64,000 bases of DNA, taken from positions 95,303 to 159,302 of the forward strand of contig JAJFHS010000017.1 in assembly GCA_021775475.1 (NCBI GenBank), read 5' to 3'. The notes beneath the pieces are model-generated. The model saw only the letters and a list, made by a program, of their open reading frames with translations, ran no database searches and was not told where the DNA came from. The position numbers and the translations under genes were made by a program. The DNA is from Hyphomicrobiales bacterium (GTDB lineage: Bacteria > Pseudomonadota > Alphaproteobacteria > Rhizobiales > JAJFHR01). Below, in pieces: positions 42,009 through 50,807 of the stretch (its first letter is position 1; each line of letters opens with the position of its first letter).

Positions 42009-43395
42009 CGGCGCAAGCCCCATTTTGTTGGCGTCGCAGACTGAAGGCATTGCCGATGATAAAGGAGTGAAGGCCAAGCCGGGTTTTAGCCACCATAAAT
42101 AACACGCAGCAAACATAGATGACAGTCAATGTGGTTGCGGTTGCGGCACCTTCGAGGCCATACGAGGGGATGAACAGAAAATTGAGCCCGATGTTAAGGG
42201 CAGCGGCAGAAAACAAAACCACAGCACAGGCTTTTTGCTGGCCCAGAACATTTAACACAAACTCCAGTGGCCCAAATGACGCCCGCACCAAAAGGCCGAT
42301 AGCCAGGATGGCCATGACCGAAAACCCGTGCGAAAACTCAGGCCCGTACAGGCTTAAAAGCGGCAGGCCCAATGCTAAAATAACGGCTGCGGCCAATAAT
42401 GACGGCCAGAATATCCAGGTGATGGATTCCCCCAGCAAAGCATCAAGTTGTTCGGTTTTGTCGTCCCCATGCAGGCAGGAAAACTTATGCATCTGTGCTG
42501 CAACAACGGCAAAATAAACAAACGAAACCAGACTTATTGTTTTTACCCCGGCATAGTAAATCGCAATATCTTCCGGGTTTAAAAACAGATTTAGAACCAC
42601 AATATCCGTGTGGGTCATCAAAATGTAAAAGCCATCAACCATCATGATCGGCATCGAGATTTTAAGCCAGAAGCTGTAATCGTATGATTTTTTGACCCGC
42701 TCGATTTCACCCGCCAGTCTTTTGGTCAACAGCAATGTCTGGCCGATGGCAGCCAGCCATGAAGCGCCAATCATCGACAATATCGCCGTTTGTCCCGAAG
42801 CTTCAGCCCCTGATGCAATGGCGATGGCAAAGAAGACCAGCAACAATAACGGGCGAACGATATAAGGCGGTGCCAATGCCAGATCTATCCAGCCATAGGT
42901 GCGCGAAATACCGTCCTGCAGATCAGTCAGCGCAAACATCGGCAGGCATATTGCGCCCAGTATCAGTGGCACAATGTAATAATCTGAGACCAGGCCATCA
43001 ATGCTTACCAGCAGACCGGCACCAACCATAGCCAGAACAGTTGAGACGCTTACAACAGTTAGCCGGCTGGCTGTAACGAAACCACGCAGCAAATTGAATT
43101 GAGAGTTTTCGCGATAATCGGGAATGAAACGAAGAACGGAGGTATTGAGGCCGCAGGTTGAGAGCGAGCCAAGAATAAACACCCAGACCCAGACATAGGC
43201 AAAAATACCAAACTCAAAGGCACCGACCCAGCGGGCGAGCAAAACCTGGGAGGCAAAGGCTATTCCTGCACTGGCAACGCGAATGCCAAAGGCAAAAAGG
43301 GCCGCACGTTGGGCCGCTGCGCGATCATCTGTGCCGTGAAGCAACGCCTGAAGCCTCTCGTGCAATGAAGAGACGCTGAGCGATATGGTAGCCAT
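42001..43395 (-). CDS. Lipopolysaccharide/oligosaccharide flippase (MOP superfamily)
   Basis: A 464-residue membrane protein with about 12-14 helices and the layout of Wzx/MurJ-like flippases. Visible features are the N-terminal helix FGIRVASAGIAFASQVLLARWVG (FASQVLLARWVG), EFGIFAYVWVWVFILGSLSTCGL, and a late RASFGPLEFVLNVLGQQ segment. It should move lipid-linked oligosaccharides across the inner membrane. The start is ATG at 43395 with CAGGA upstream; the longer frame to 43452 has an unlikely Cys/His/Arg-rich leader. It is the first gene of an operon with the acyltransferase and cupin genes (8-nt and 4-nt overlaps), suggesting export and modification of a glycan or lipid. Confidence 0.85.
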   Translation of the reverse strand: MATISLSVSSLHERLQALLHGTDDRAAAQRAALFAFGIRVASAGIAFASQVLLARWVGAFEFGIFAYVWVWVFILGSLSTCGLNTSVLRFIPDYRENSQFNLLRGFVTASRLTVVSVSTVLAMVGAGLLVSIDGLVSDYYIVPLILGAICLPMFALTDLQDGISRTYGWIDLALAPPYIVRPLLLLVFFAIAIASGAEASGQTAILSMIGASWLAAIGQTLLLTKRLAGEIERVKKSYDYSFWLKISMPIMMVDGFYILMTHTDIVVLNLFLNPEDIAIYYAGVKTISLVSFVYFAVVAAQMHKFSCLHGDDKTEQLDALLGESITWIFWPSLLAAAVILALGLPLLSLYGPEFSHGFSVMAILAIGLLVRASFGPLEFVLNVLGQQKACAVVLFSAAALNIGLNFLFIPSYGLEGAATATTLTVIYVCCVLFMVAKTRLGLHSFIIGNAFSLRRQQNGACADV

Positions 43396-43543
43396 CCTGG
43401 TTTTGTTCCTGCTTTTGGCGCTATGTCTGTCCGCCCCGCATTCAACTGGCAAAACCCATCGTTCTGATGGAGGCTCTGGTCATTGAATTGAGTGTCAGTG
43501 TAGCAAAAACCCCCTAAATTTCCGTTTGCGAAGGCGCGACGTT

Positions 43544-43795
43544 TCAGTGCAGGCGGTTAACCATGTCAACGTCAACGCTGTGGGCAGCTTCGTTTGCTTT
43601 TAAACTGGAAAAAACTACCTGCCACATTTCAGCGCGGCACAAATCCCCAGCTTGTTCATGCTCTTTAGCCAGGTAATTAGCGGTAGAAGCTGCCTTGCCA
43701 CCAAAGCGAATTTTGAGACGAATAGCAAAATCGCGGATCTCTTCGTAGGACGGTTTGTTCAGGTTTTCGGTAGAAACTGTATCAAAACTGGTCAT
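43544..43795 (-). CDS. Small conserved-looking hypothetical protein, 83 aa
   Basis: An 83-residue acidic soluble protein (PSYEEIRDFAIRLKIRFGGKAASTANYLAKEHEQ described by parts: PSYEEIRDFAIRLK and YLAKEHEQAGD). It is predicted mostly helical, has no signal or membrane segment, and has a GAAGG box at a fair distance before its ATG. Codon use looks ordinary. I do not recognise the family. It lies between the flippase operon and the LacI regulator, with 91 nt downstream and 196 nt upstream without other genes, and may be monocistronic. Confidence 0.6.
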   Translation of the reverse strand: MTSFDTVSTENLNKPSYEEIRDFAIRLKIRFGGKAASTANYLAKEHEQAGDLCRAEMWQVVFSSLKANEAAHSVDVDMVNRLH

Positions 43796-43934
43796 GCAAT
43801 ACCCTTCAAGCGTTGTTGTTGATCATTTCCATCAACACGAGCAAGAAGCGGGCCACAAATAATAAGCTGCGATCGTTCATTTTAATAAACGCTGCAAATG
43901 TCCCCGGTATCGGTTGAAAGTGATCAACCTCCAC

Positions 43935-43953
43935 AAATGATTGACGTACCTCA
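43935..43953. promoter_or_regulatory. Candidate LacI-family operator, copy 1 (before regulator gene)
   Basis: AAATGATTGACGTACCTCA is identical to the copy at 45082-45100 at 17 of 19 positions. The core is TGA-N3-ACGT-N3-TCA with a central CpG, as in LacI-family operators. It ends 38 nt before the regulator start, which suggests autoregulation. Confidence 0.65.
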
Positions 43954-43991
43954 TTTAGGTGAATTAAGTTACGGGACCAACAGAGGGGCGT

Positions 43992-45044
43992 ATGGACAAG
44001 CCGACAACGAAAGATCTTGCAAAAGCTGCCGGGGTGAGCCTTGCCACGGTGGACCGTGTTTTGAACACGCGCGCAGGCGTGCGGCAGGCAACAGTGGAGC
44101 GGGTGCAAAGGGCGATCAGGGAAATTAATTTTGTGCGCGATATGTCAGCGGCAAATCTGGCGCGCAAAAAGGAATACAAGGTGGTATTTTTACTGCCGGA
44201 CCATGATGACGAATTCATTGATCTCATCCAGAATGAGATAGCAAAGACCGCCAGATTTTTGGCCTATGAGCGCACAGTTGTGTCAATAATTCGTGCCCCG
44301 GCCAATGATCCGCACCGGGTTGCCGAACAAATGGATAATCTGTCAATCAATGAAATTGACGGTGTGGCAATCATGGCGCCCGAAACCCCGCAAGTGCGTG
44401 ACGCCATTTTACGCCTCGAAGCTCAAGGGTTGGCTGTGGTCGCATTTGTTTCTCATCAGCCTAATGCCGAAGGTGCCAATTATGTGGGTATAAACAACGA
44501 AGCTGCAGGGCGCACGGTTGGGCAGTTAATGGCGCGATTTACCGGCATGAGGCAGGGGACTGTGCTGGTGCTGACCGAAACCATGCAGTCGCGTGACAGT
44601 CAGGAGCGGCGGCTTGGGTTTGATACAATTATGGAAAAATACTCATCCCGCTTAAAAGTAAGCCCGTCGATGGAAACCTATGGCGATGCGTTACGTTCAG
44701 AAAAAATTATCAAAATGGCACTGCAAAGTCAGCCCCCTTTTGTCGGCATCTATTTGATGAACCATGATGTTCGCAAAACCATGCAGGTGATTGATGAGTT
44801 GGGCATAGCCCAGCAGACAATCATTATTGGCCACGAATTGACATCATATACCCGCGCGCGTCTGGTGGATGGCTCTATAGATGCCGTGATTACCCAGGAT
44901 GTCGGGCATCTGGTGCGTAGTTCGATCAGGGTGCTTCGGGCCAAAATCACGCACATGCCCTCCGTGGCATCGCAGGAGAGAATTCGAGTTGAAATTATCT
45001 TGCGGGAAAATATGCCTGAAGAATTTCATTCTGAAAATATGTAG
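43992..45044 (+). CDS. LacI family transcriptional regulator
   Basis: A 350-residue regulator. The N-terminal helix-turn-helix TTKDLAKAAGVSLATVDRVLN with the hinge helix ANLARKK is the LacI signature. The rest is a periplasmic-binding-protein-like sugar-sensing core (VAIMAPETP, GTVLVLTETMQSRDSQERRLGFD, IIIGHELT). It lacks the DNA-binding L-residue-to-gap changes seen in degenerate members. It precedes and is co-directional with the ABC importer/kinase operon, and two matching operator candidates are found upstream of itself and of that operon, so it most likely represses both until the transported sugar or polyol appears. Confidence 0.92.
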   Translation: MDKPTTKDLAKAAGVSLATVDRVLNTRAGVRQATVERVQRAIREINFVRDMSAANLARKKEYKVVFLLPDHDDEFIDLIQNEIAKTARFLAYERTVVSIIRAPANDPHRVAEQMDNLSINEIDGVAIMAPETPQVRDAILRLEAQGLAVVAFVSHQPNAEGANYVGINNEAAGRTVGQLMARFTGMRQGTVLVLTETMQSRDSQERRLGFDTIMEKYSSRLKVSPSMETYGDALRSEKIIKMALQSQPPFVGIYLMNHDVRKTMQVIDELGIAQQTIIIGHELTSYTRARLVDGSIDAVITQDVGHLVRSSIRVLRAKITHMPSVASQERIRVEIILRENMPEEFHSENM

Positions 45045-45081
45045 ATCTATATAACTTTTCTGGATTGATTTAGGTATGCCA

Positions 45082-45100
45082 AAATGATGTACGTACCTCA
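45082..45100. promoter_or_regulatory. Candidate LacI-family operator, copy 2 (before transport operon)
   Basis: AAATGATGTACGTACCTCA contains the 16-bp near-palindrome TGATGTACGTACCTCA (45085-45100), imperfect only at one pair of positions. It lies 8 nt before a reasonable -35 element, in the gap between the regulator and the binding-protein gene. See copy 1 at 43935. Confidence 0.7.
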
Positions 45101-45108
45101 AAAAACCG

Positions 45109-45138
45109 TTGACTCGAAGTCAGTGCATCATTTATAGC
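45109..45138 (+). promoter_or_regulatory. Candidate sigma-70 promoter of the ABC transport operon
   Basis: TTGACT (45109-45114) and TATAGC (45133-45138) are separated by 18 nt. The -35 matches the consensus at five of six positions, the -10 at four. It sits just after the operator candidate and 63 nt before the binding-protein start. The assignment rests on sequence resemblance only. Confidence 0.45.
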
Positions 45139-45200
45139 TGTAGGGGTATAAAAGTTAATGGATGCGGCTGTGTGCCGTTAACCAAGTTTGGGAGGATCCA

Positions 45201-46523
45201 ATGAAAGCTTCAAAATTTTTAATGGCAGCCACTCTGGCCGCCATGACCAGTGTAGCGGCCACCAGCGCCTCTGCCAAATCTCTCACCTTATGCTGGGCTG
45301 CATGGGACCCGGCCAATGCACTTGTTGAACTCAGCAAGGACTTTGAAAAACAATCCGGCGTCGACATGAAATTCGAATTTGTGCCATGGCCCAATTTTGC
45401 CGACCGCATGCTCAACGAGTTGAATTCCGGCGGCAAACTCTGCGACCTGATGATTGGCGATAGCCAGTGGATCGGTGGTGCAGCGGAAAACGGGCAATAC
45501 CTGAAGCTCAATGATTTCTTTAAGGCTAACGGGATTTCAATGAGCGATTTCATTCCTGCAACGGTGACAGGATATGCTGAATGGCCGAAAAATACGCCTA
45601 ACTACTGGGCGCTTCCAGCTTACGCCGACGTGGTTGGCTGGACTTATCGCAAAGACTGGTTCTCGCGACCTGAACTTATGGCCGAGTTCAAGAAAAAGTA
45701 TGGCTACGATCTTGGTGTACCGAAAGACCTCGCTCAGCTTAAAGACATTGGAACATTTTTTCAGGGCCGAGAGATTGACGGAAAAAAAGTCTACGGCGCT
45801 GCGATTTATACCGAGCGTGGTTCCGAAGGCATCACCATGGGTGTAACCAACGCCCTCTACAATTACGGATTTAAATATGAAAATCCGAAAAAACCATACG
45901 ACATGAAAGGTTTTGTAAACTCGGACGGGGCTGTAAAGGGTTTGGAGTACTACAAGGCGCTATATGATAGCAGTACACCTCCAGGTTCATCAGACTGGTA
46001 TATGTCAGCAAATATCGATGCTTACAAATCTGGTCAGGTGGCAATGCAAATGAACTTTGCCTTCATCTGGCCTGGTGTCAATGCAGACCCCAATGTCGGT
46101 GGTGACCGCTCAGGTTATTTTGCCAACCCACCAGGGCCTGGTGGACACTTTGCCCAACTTGGTGGCCAGGGCATTTCTGTTGTCGCCAATACCAAGGACA
46201 AGGATTCCGCACTTGCTTATATCAAGTGGTTTGCCCAGCCTAAAATTCAGGCGCGCTGGACCGAGATGGGTGGCGCATCAGCTATGCGCGCAGTGGTCGA
46301 GGACCCTGGTTTTCCAACCGCTCAACCTTACAATAAGGCGTTCCTTAACTCGATGGCTATCGTCAAGGATTTTTGGGCGGAACCGGCCTATGCGTCATTG
46401 CTGTTATCAATGCAAAAGCGCGTGCACAATTATGTAATTGCCGGACAAGGCACTGCTAAAGAAGCGCTAGATGGTCTGGTCAAAGACTGGATTGAGGTCT
46501 TTGAAGATGAAGGCAAACTTTAG
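45201..46523 (+). CDS. Carbohydrate/polyol ABC transporter substrate-binding protein (family 1)
   Basis: A 440-residue periplasmic binding protein. The signal peptide is about residues 1-25 (FLMAATLAAMTSVAATSASA). The mature protein opens with SLTLCWAAWDPANALVELS, and the family-1 core is visible as FEKQSGVDMKFEFVPW and GQVAMQMNFAFIWPG. The ATG at 45201 has GGAGGATCCA just before it; a longer frame from 45162 is less likely. It delivers its ligand to the two permeases encoded next. The ligand is unknown; the kinase at the end of the operon suggests a three- or four-carbon sugar or polyol. Confidence 0.9.
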   Translation: MKASKFLMAATLAAMTSVAATSASAKSLTLCWAAWDPANALVELSKDFEKQSGVDMKFEFVPWPNFADRMLNELNSGGKLCDLMIGDSQWIGGAAENGQYLKLNDFFKANGISMSDFIPATVTGYAEWPKNTPNYWALPAYADVVGWTYRKDWFSRPELMAEFKKKYGYDLGVPKDLAQLKDIGTFFQGREIDGKKVYGAAIYTERGSEGITMGVTNALYNYGFKYENPKKPYDMKGFVNSDGAVKGLEYYKALYDSSTPPGSSDWYMSANIDAYKSGQVAMQMNFAFIWPGVNADPNVGGDRSGYFANPPGPGGHFAQLGGQGISVVANTKDKDSALAYIKWFAQPKIQARWTEMGGASAMRAVVEDPGFPTAQPYNKAFLNSMAIVKDFWAEPAYASLLLSMQKRVHNYVIAGQGTAKEALDGLVKDWIEVFEDEGKL

Positions 46524-46551
46524 CTCTGGTAACGAAGTTTGCTAATCTATA

Positions 46552-46581
46552 AAATGGGACAGGGAACCCCCTGTCCCATTT
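46552..46581. terminator. Stem-loop after binding-protein gene (partial terminator or mRNA stabiliser)
   Basis: Arms AAATGGGACAGGG (46552-46564) and CCCTGTCCCATTT (46569-46581) form a perfect 13-bp stem with the loop AACC. It lies 28 nt after the binding-protein stop and 56 nt before the first permease. Stem-loops in this position commonly keep the binding protein more abundant than the permeases. No long U-tract follows. Confidence 0.75.
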
Positions 46582-46637
46582 GATCACAACTGTAACCCGA
46601 CCTTCAAATGCGACCTGAAAACGTGTAAGGATCTCTT

Positions 46638-47585
46638 ATGTCCGGGAAAGCGGTGGATGGTATCGCCAAAATGCCCCCCCCTGATATTGCCAGAAAAGTC
46701 AAAGGTCTGTCCGATCGTGCCATCGCGTGGATATTTATTGCGCCGACCATCTTTTTGCTGTTGGCCATTAATATCTTCCCGCTGATCTGGACAATCCGGT
46801 TGAGCTTCACCAATTTCCGCGCCAACCGTTTCAATGCCGAAGTGAAATGGATCGGTTTGCGCAATTATGAGCGCATTCTTTCTGATCCCGATATCTGGCA
46901 AACCATGCAGGCCACAGCCCATTTCCTGTTCTGGACGTTGTTTTTTCAGGTGTTGATCGGCTTTGCACTGGCCTATCTGATCAACAAGAAATTCAAGGGA
47001 AATGATCTCTGGACCACGCTGATCGTATTGCCGATGATGCTGTCTCCCGCCGTGGTTGGTAATTTCTGGACCTTCCTCTATCAGCCGCAGATTGGCTTGT
47101 TTAATTATGTGGTCGGGTTTTTCTCCGGTGTAGATCCGTCATCTTTTTCGATGATCGGGTCTGTTAATCTGGCACCGTGGGCTATTGTCATTGTCGATAC
47201 CTGGATGTGGACGCCCTTTGTCATGTTGATCTGCCTGGCCGGGTTGCGTTCGATCCCGGACACGATCTATGAGGCAGCCGAATGTGACCGGGCCAGCAAA
47301 TGGCGGCAGTTCTGGACCATCACCATACCCATGGTTTTGCCGTTTTTGATGTTGGCAGTTTTGTTTCGCGGTATAGAAAATTTCAAGATGTTCGATCTGG
47401 TGGTGCAACTCACCGGCGGCGGACCGGGGTCAATCACAGAGTTAACCTCGATCAATCTCAAGCGTGAAGCCTTTGAAAAATGGCGCACAGGGTATGCTTC
47501 AGCCTATGCGGTGATCCTGTTTGTAACGATCTTTGGACTGGCTTCGATCTATGTCAAAGCGCTGAACAAGGTGAAAGAAAGATGA
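46638..47585 (+). CDS. Carbohydrate ABC transporter permease 1 (MalF-type)
   Basis: A 315-residue inner-membrane permease with six predicted helices. The N-terminal cytoplasmic segment is followed by WIFIAPTIFLLLAINIFPLIWTIRLSF, a typical MalF/UgpA-type start. The coupling EAA loop is YEAAECDRASKWRQFWTITIPMVLP. It begins with ATG preceded by AAGGATCTCTT and its stop overlaps the start of permease 2 as ATGA. Together with permease 2 it forms the channel of the LacI-regulated importer. Confidence 0.92.
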   Translation: MSGKAVDGIAKMPPPDIARKVKGLSDRAIAWIFIAPTIFLLLAINIFPLIWTIRLSFTNFRANRFNAEVKWIGLRNYERILSDPDIWQTMQATAHFLFWTLFFQVLIGFALAYLINKKFKGNDLWTTLIVLPMMLSPAVVGNFWTFLYQPQIGLFNYVVGFFSGVDPSSFSMIGSVNLAPWAIVIVDTWMWTPFVMLICLAGLRSIPDTIYEAAECDRASKWRQFWTITIPMVLPFLMLAVLFRGIENFKMFDLVVQLTGGGPGSITELTSINLKREAFEKWRTGYASAYAVILFVTIFGLASIYVKALNKVKER

Positions 47586-48523
47586 GCGGGTTTTCTGTCA
47601 CTGAGCCCTCAAAGCGGCAAAAATGGATCTCCGGTCTGCTGGTTATTACCTATGCACTGGTTACCTTGATGCCGCTGTTGTGGATTATCGCTACCGGCTT
47701 CAAATCGCCTTCCGATTCGATCGCCTATCCGCCCAAGATAGTGTTCCAGCCAACGCTTGAAGGCTATGTCAACCTGTTCACCACCCAGACCCGCATCACA
47801 CCAAATATGAAGGACACTTTGCCCGCGCCGAACAACTGGTATGAGCAGATCGTTCGCGACAAGAACATGGTGATTGCCGGGCCGTCGCGCTATGGCCAGA
47901 GGTTCCTGAATTCGATCATCATTGGTTTTGGTTCCACCTTCCTGTCGATCTTTCTGGGAACGCTCGCAGCCTATGCTTTTTCACGCTTTAAAGTTCCCAT
48001 CAAAGATGACTTGTTGTTTTTCATTCTCTCTACACGGATGATGCCGCCCATCGCTGTAGCAATTCCGATTTTCCTGATGTATCGCCAGCTTGGGCTGAGT
48101 GATACTTACCTGGGAATGATCCTGCTCTATACCGCTGTCAACCTGTCGTTGTCGGTGTGGTTGCTCAAGGGGTTTATCGACGAAATACCGCTGGAATATG
48201 AGGAAGCAGCACTCATCGATGGCTACACCCGCTTTCAGGCATTCTACAAAGTTGTGTTGCCGCAAGCGGCTACAGGTATTGCTTCTACGGCCATTTTCTG
48301 CCTGATTTTTGCCTGGAACGAATACGCGTTTGCGGTTCTTCTCACTTCCGGTGAAGCACAAACAGCACCACCCTTCATTCCGACCATCATTGGCGTTGGC
48401 GGACAAGACTGGCCCGCCGTTGCTGCCGGGACGACGATCTTTCTGCTTCCGGTCATGATCTTCACCATCTTCCTGCGCAAACACCTATTGCGTGGAATCA
48501 CATTCGGGGCGGTGCGCAAATGA
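47582..48523 (+). CDS. Carbohydrate ABC transporter permease 2 (MalG-type)
   Basis: A 313-residue permease. The first helix (LLVITYALVTLMPLLWIIATGFKSP) and the coupling loop EEAALIDGYTRFQAFYKVVLPQA are diagnostic of MalG-type subunits. The C-terminal end KHLLRGITFGAVRK also matches the family. The periplasmic loop between helix 1 and 2 is long (about 80 residues, including LEGYVNLFTTQ). I chose the ATG at 47582, coupled to permease 1 by ATGA; the longer frame from 47480 lies within permease 1. Confidence 0.92.
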   Translation: MSGFSVTEPSKRQKWISGLLVITYALVTLMPLLWIIATGFKSPSDSIAYPPKIVFQPTLEGYVNLFTTQTRITPNMKDTLPAPNNWYEQIVRDKNMVIAGPSRYGQRFLNSIIIGFGSTFLSIFLGTLAAYAFSRFKVPIKDDLLFFILSTRMMPPIAVAIPIFLMYRQLGLSDTYLGMILLYTAVNLSLSVWLLKGFIDEIPLEYEEAALIDGYTRFQAFYKVVLPQAATGIASTAIFCLIFAWNEYAFAVLLTSGEAQTAPPFIPTIIGVGGQDWPAVAAGTTIFLLPVMIFTIFLRKHLLRGITFGAVRK

Positions 48524-48708
48524 GCGGTTTCATCGAAGGCCTGCTGCGGTTTCGGCGCGGCTCATGGGAAATGTTGGCGTCCCTCCTGATTGCACTGGGT
48601 GTTTTTATGTTGATGCAGCCTTTCTGGCTGGTGGCATATACCTATTCCTTCATGGTCACGCTAATCGGTACGGTGATGTTTATCATCGTCAGCCATTTTC
48701 AGGAATAA
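48520..48708 (+). CDS. Small two-helix membrane protein of the ABC operon, 62 aa
   Basis: A 62-residue protein coupled to the permease 2 stop by ATGA and followed four bases later by the first ATPase gene. It has two hydrophobic segments (about residues 18-33 and 36-58: LASLLIALGVFMLMQPF and LVAYTYSFMVTLIGTVMFIIV) and begins with GFIEGLLRFRRGSWEM. Small membrane proteins occur in a similar place in some glycerol-type ABC operons (DUF2160), but I cannot confirm the family. It may assist assembly of the permease complex. Confidence 0.75.
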   Translation: MSGFIEGLLRFRRGSWEMLASLLIALGVFMLMQPFWLVAYTYSFMVTLIGTVMFIIVSHFQE

Positions 48709-48711
48709 CCC

Positions 48712-49809
48712 ATGGCGCAGATAATCATTAAAAATCTTCGTAAGGATTTTGGCAATTTTACTGCCGTACAATCTTCCAGCTTTACGATTGAAGACGGTGA
48801 ATTTTTCATGTTGCTTGGCCCTTCTGGTTGCGGCAAGACAACAACCTTGCGCATGATTGCAGGCCTGGAGCTGCCGACGTCGGGCGAAGTCTTTATCAAC
48901 GGTGAGGAGGTCAGCCAGAAGCGCGCAGCTCAGCGCGATATTGCATTTGTATTCCAGATGTTTGCGCTTTATCCCCATCTCAACGTTCGGCAAAATATCA
49001 GCTATCCGCTTAAAAGCCAGGGTATGCCCAAAGCAGAAATCAAATCCAAGGTTGCCGAGGTTGCCGCAATTTTGGGCATTGAGGACATTCTCAACAAATC
49101 TGTAGGCGGACTTTCGGGCGGTGATCGCCAACGCGTAGCCCTTGGGCGTGCAATCGTCCGCGAGCCCGCGGCTTTTTTGATGGATGAACCGCTCGGTGCG
49201 CTGGATGCCGAATTTCGTGAACATATGTCACAAGAGTTGCGCACCTTGCATGATCAGATGGGGGCGACCACGGTTTACGTGACGCATGATCAGCTTGAAG
49301 CCATGAAAATGGGTGATAAAATCGTGGTAATGAACCACGGAAGCGTTGAGCAATTCGGCATCCCGCAAGAAATTTATGATTGGCCCGCCAGCCTTTTTGT
49401 TGCTGATTTTATCGGCTCCCCCAGTATGAATTTTCTCAAATTCCATGGCACAGTGAGCCCGGGGGACACAAATGTTTTGCTGGGCGGTCAGCTTTTTGAC
49501 GTTCCCGCCCAATTGCAGGGTGCGTCGGGAAATCTGGTTTTTGGCGTGCGTCCTGAGCATGTATCGTTAAATCCAAACAGTAGATTTCGCGCCAAGGTGA
49601 TTGCAACTGAATATCTCGGCACCACCCAGATTGTCACAGCGGAGACTGCCAGCGGTGTGCTGAAAGCACGCGTACCTGCCAACCAGATCGTCAATGTTGG
49701 TGAGGCAGTCGGATTGGATTTCGATCCGCGCACCATTACCCTTTTTGATGAAACGACCGGGGGGGCGTTGTTATCAAAAGCCAACAGGAAGGTGCTGGAT
49801 CATGGCTGA
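48712..49809 (+). CDS. ABC transporter ATP-binding protein 1 (MalK/UgpC-type)
   Basis: A 365-residue ATPase. Walker A is GPSGCGKTTTLRM (near residue 38), Q-loop FQMFALYPHL, signature LSGGDRQRVALGRAI (with GGD in place of GGQ), Walker B AFLMDEPLGALD and H-loop YVTHDQLEAMKMG. A C-terminal OB/TOBE regulatory domain (FGVRPEHVSLNPNS) follows. It starts with AGGAATAACCC ATG. It overlaps the second ATPase gene by 8 nt. Together they probably form a heterodimer, as in glycerol-type importers with paired ATPases. Confidence 0.92.
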   Translation: MAQIIIKNLRKDFGNFTAVQSSSFTIEDGEFFMLLGPSGCGKTTTLRMIAGLELPTSGEVFINGEEVSQKRAAQRDIAFVFQMFALYPHLNVRQNISYPLKSQGMPKAEIKSKVAEVAAILGIEDILNKSVGGLSGGDRQRVALGRAIVREPAAFLMDEPLGALDAEFREHMSQELRTLHDQMGATTVYVTHDQLEAMKMGDKIVVMNHGSVEQFGIPQEIYDWPASLFVADFIGSPSMNFLKFHGTVSPGDTNVLLGGQLFDVPAQLQGASGNLVFGVRPEHVSLNPNSRFRAKVIATEYLGTTQIVTAETASGVLKARVPANQIVNVGEAVGLDFDPRTITLFDETTGGALLSKANRKVLDHG

Positions 49810-50797
49810 AGTCAGCTTGCAAAATATATCCAAATCCTTTGGTGCCCAAAAAGCCCTCGACGCGGTGACCATGACCGTGCCTGATGGTTCATTCGTGGTT
49901 TTACTGGGGCCGACGGGTGCCGGCAAAACCACCACGCTACGGTTAATTTCAGGGCTGGAAATGCCTGATAGTGGCCAGATTTTAATTAACGGCCACGATG
50001 TCGTCAGGCAAACGCCCGCCCAGCGTAATCTGGCTATGGTGTTTCAACAATATTCTCTTTACCCGCATCTTTCTGTTCGCGATAATCTGGCCTTCCCGCT
50101 CAAATCTCCAATGATGCGCACCCCGGCAGATGAAATTACGCGCAAAGTAAGTGAAGTGGCTGAAATGCTGCAAATTTCCAATAAGCTCGATAACAAAGCC
50201 ACTGAGCTTTCGGGCGGTGAAATGCAGCGGGTATCGATCGGACGTGCGCTGGTGCGCAATCCACAAATCTATCTGATGGACGAGCCGCTCAGCTCGCTTG
50301 ATGCCAAGCTGCGCTCGGATCTTCGCATCGAACTCAAGCGCATTCAAACCAGCCTGGGGGCGACAATGTTGTACGTCACCCATGACCAGGTTGAGGCCAT
50401 GACCATGGCAACCCATGTTGGTGTGCTCGACCAAGGCAGATTGGTGCAGTTTGGCTCGCCACGCGAAGTCTATGAGGACCCGGTCAGTATTTACGTTGCC
50501 GGACGTCTTGGTTCGCCCAAAATCAATATTCTGCCAGCTGATTTATTCCCTGGCGCCCCACACGGGGCTGCCCATATTGGCATGCGCCCCGAGCATATCC
50601 AAATTGGCAAAGGGGTAGGAACCGAAGTTGTTCGGGTCGAACATCTGGGGGACCAGACCCGATTGCACCTAAAAACCAATAATCTAGATATCACAACACT
50701 GATTGATGCTCACACCACGCTAAACCGGGGCGACGCCATCGCTATCAGCCCCTGTGACCCGCTTTATTTTGATGCCCATGGCGACCGTTTGAAGTAA
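49802..50797 (+). CDS. ABC transporter ATP-binding protein 2 (MalK/UgpC-type)
   Basis: A 331-residue ATPase similar to its upstream neighbour but distinct. Walker A is GPTGAGKTTTLRLISG (near residue 38), Q-loop FQQYSLYPHL, signature LSGGEMQRVSIGRAL, Walker B IYLMDEPLSSLD and H-loop YVTHDQVEAMTMA. A shorter TOBE domain (GMRPEHIQIG) follows. I chose the ATG at 49802 (8 nt inside the preceding gene); the longer frame from 49694 reads out of frame through the first ATPase. Two unlike ATPases in one importer operon suggest an asymmetric motor. Confidence 0.92.
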   Translation: MAEVSLQNISKSFGAQKALDAVTMTVPDGSFVVLLGPTGAGKTTTLRLISGLEMPDSGQILINGHDVVRQTPAQRNLAMVFQQYSLYPHLSVRDNLAFPLKSPMMRTPADEITRKVSEVAEMLQISNKLDNKATELSGGEMQRVSIGRALVRNPQIYLMDEPLSSLDAKLRSDLRIELKRIQTSLGATMLYVTHDQVEAMTMATHVGVLDQGRLVQFGSPREVYEDPVSIYVAGRLGSPKINILPADLFPGAPHGAAHIGMRPEHIQIGKGVGTEVVRVEHLGDQTRLHLKTNNLDITTLIDAHTTLNRGDAIAISPCDPLYFDAHGDRLK

Positions 50798-50807
50798 GGA
50801 GAATATT

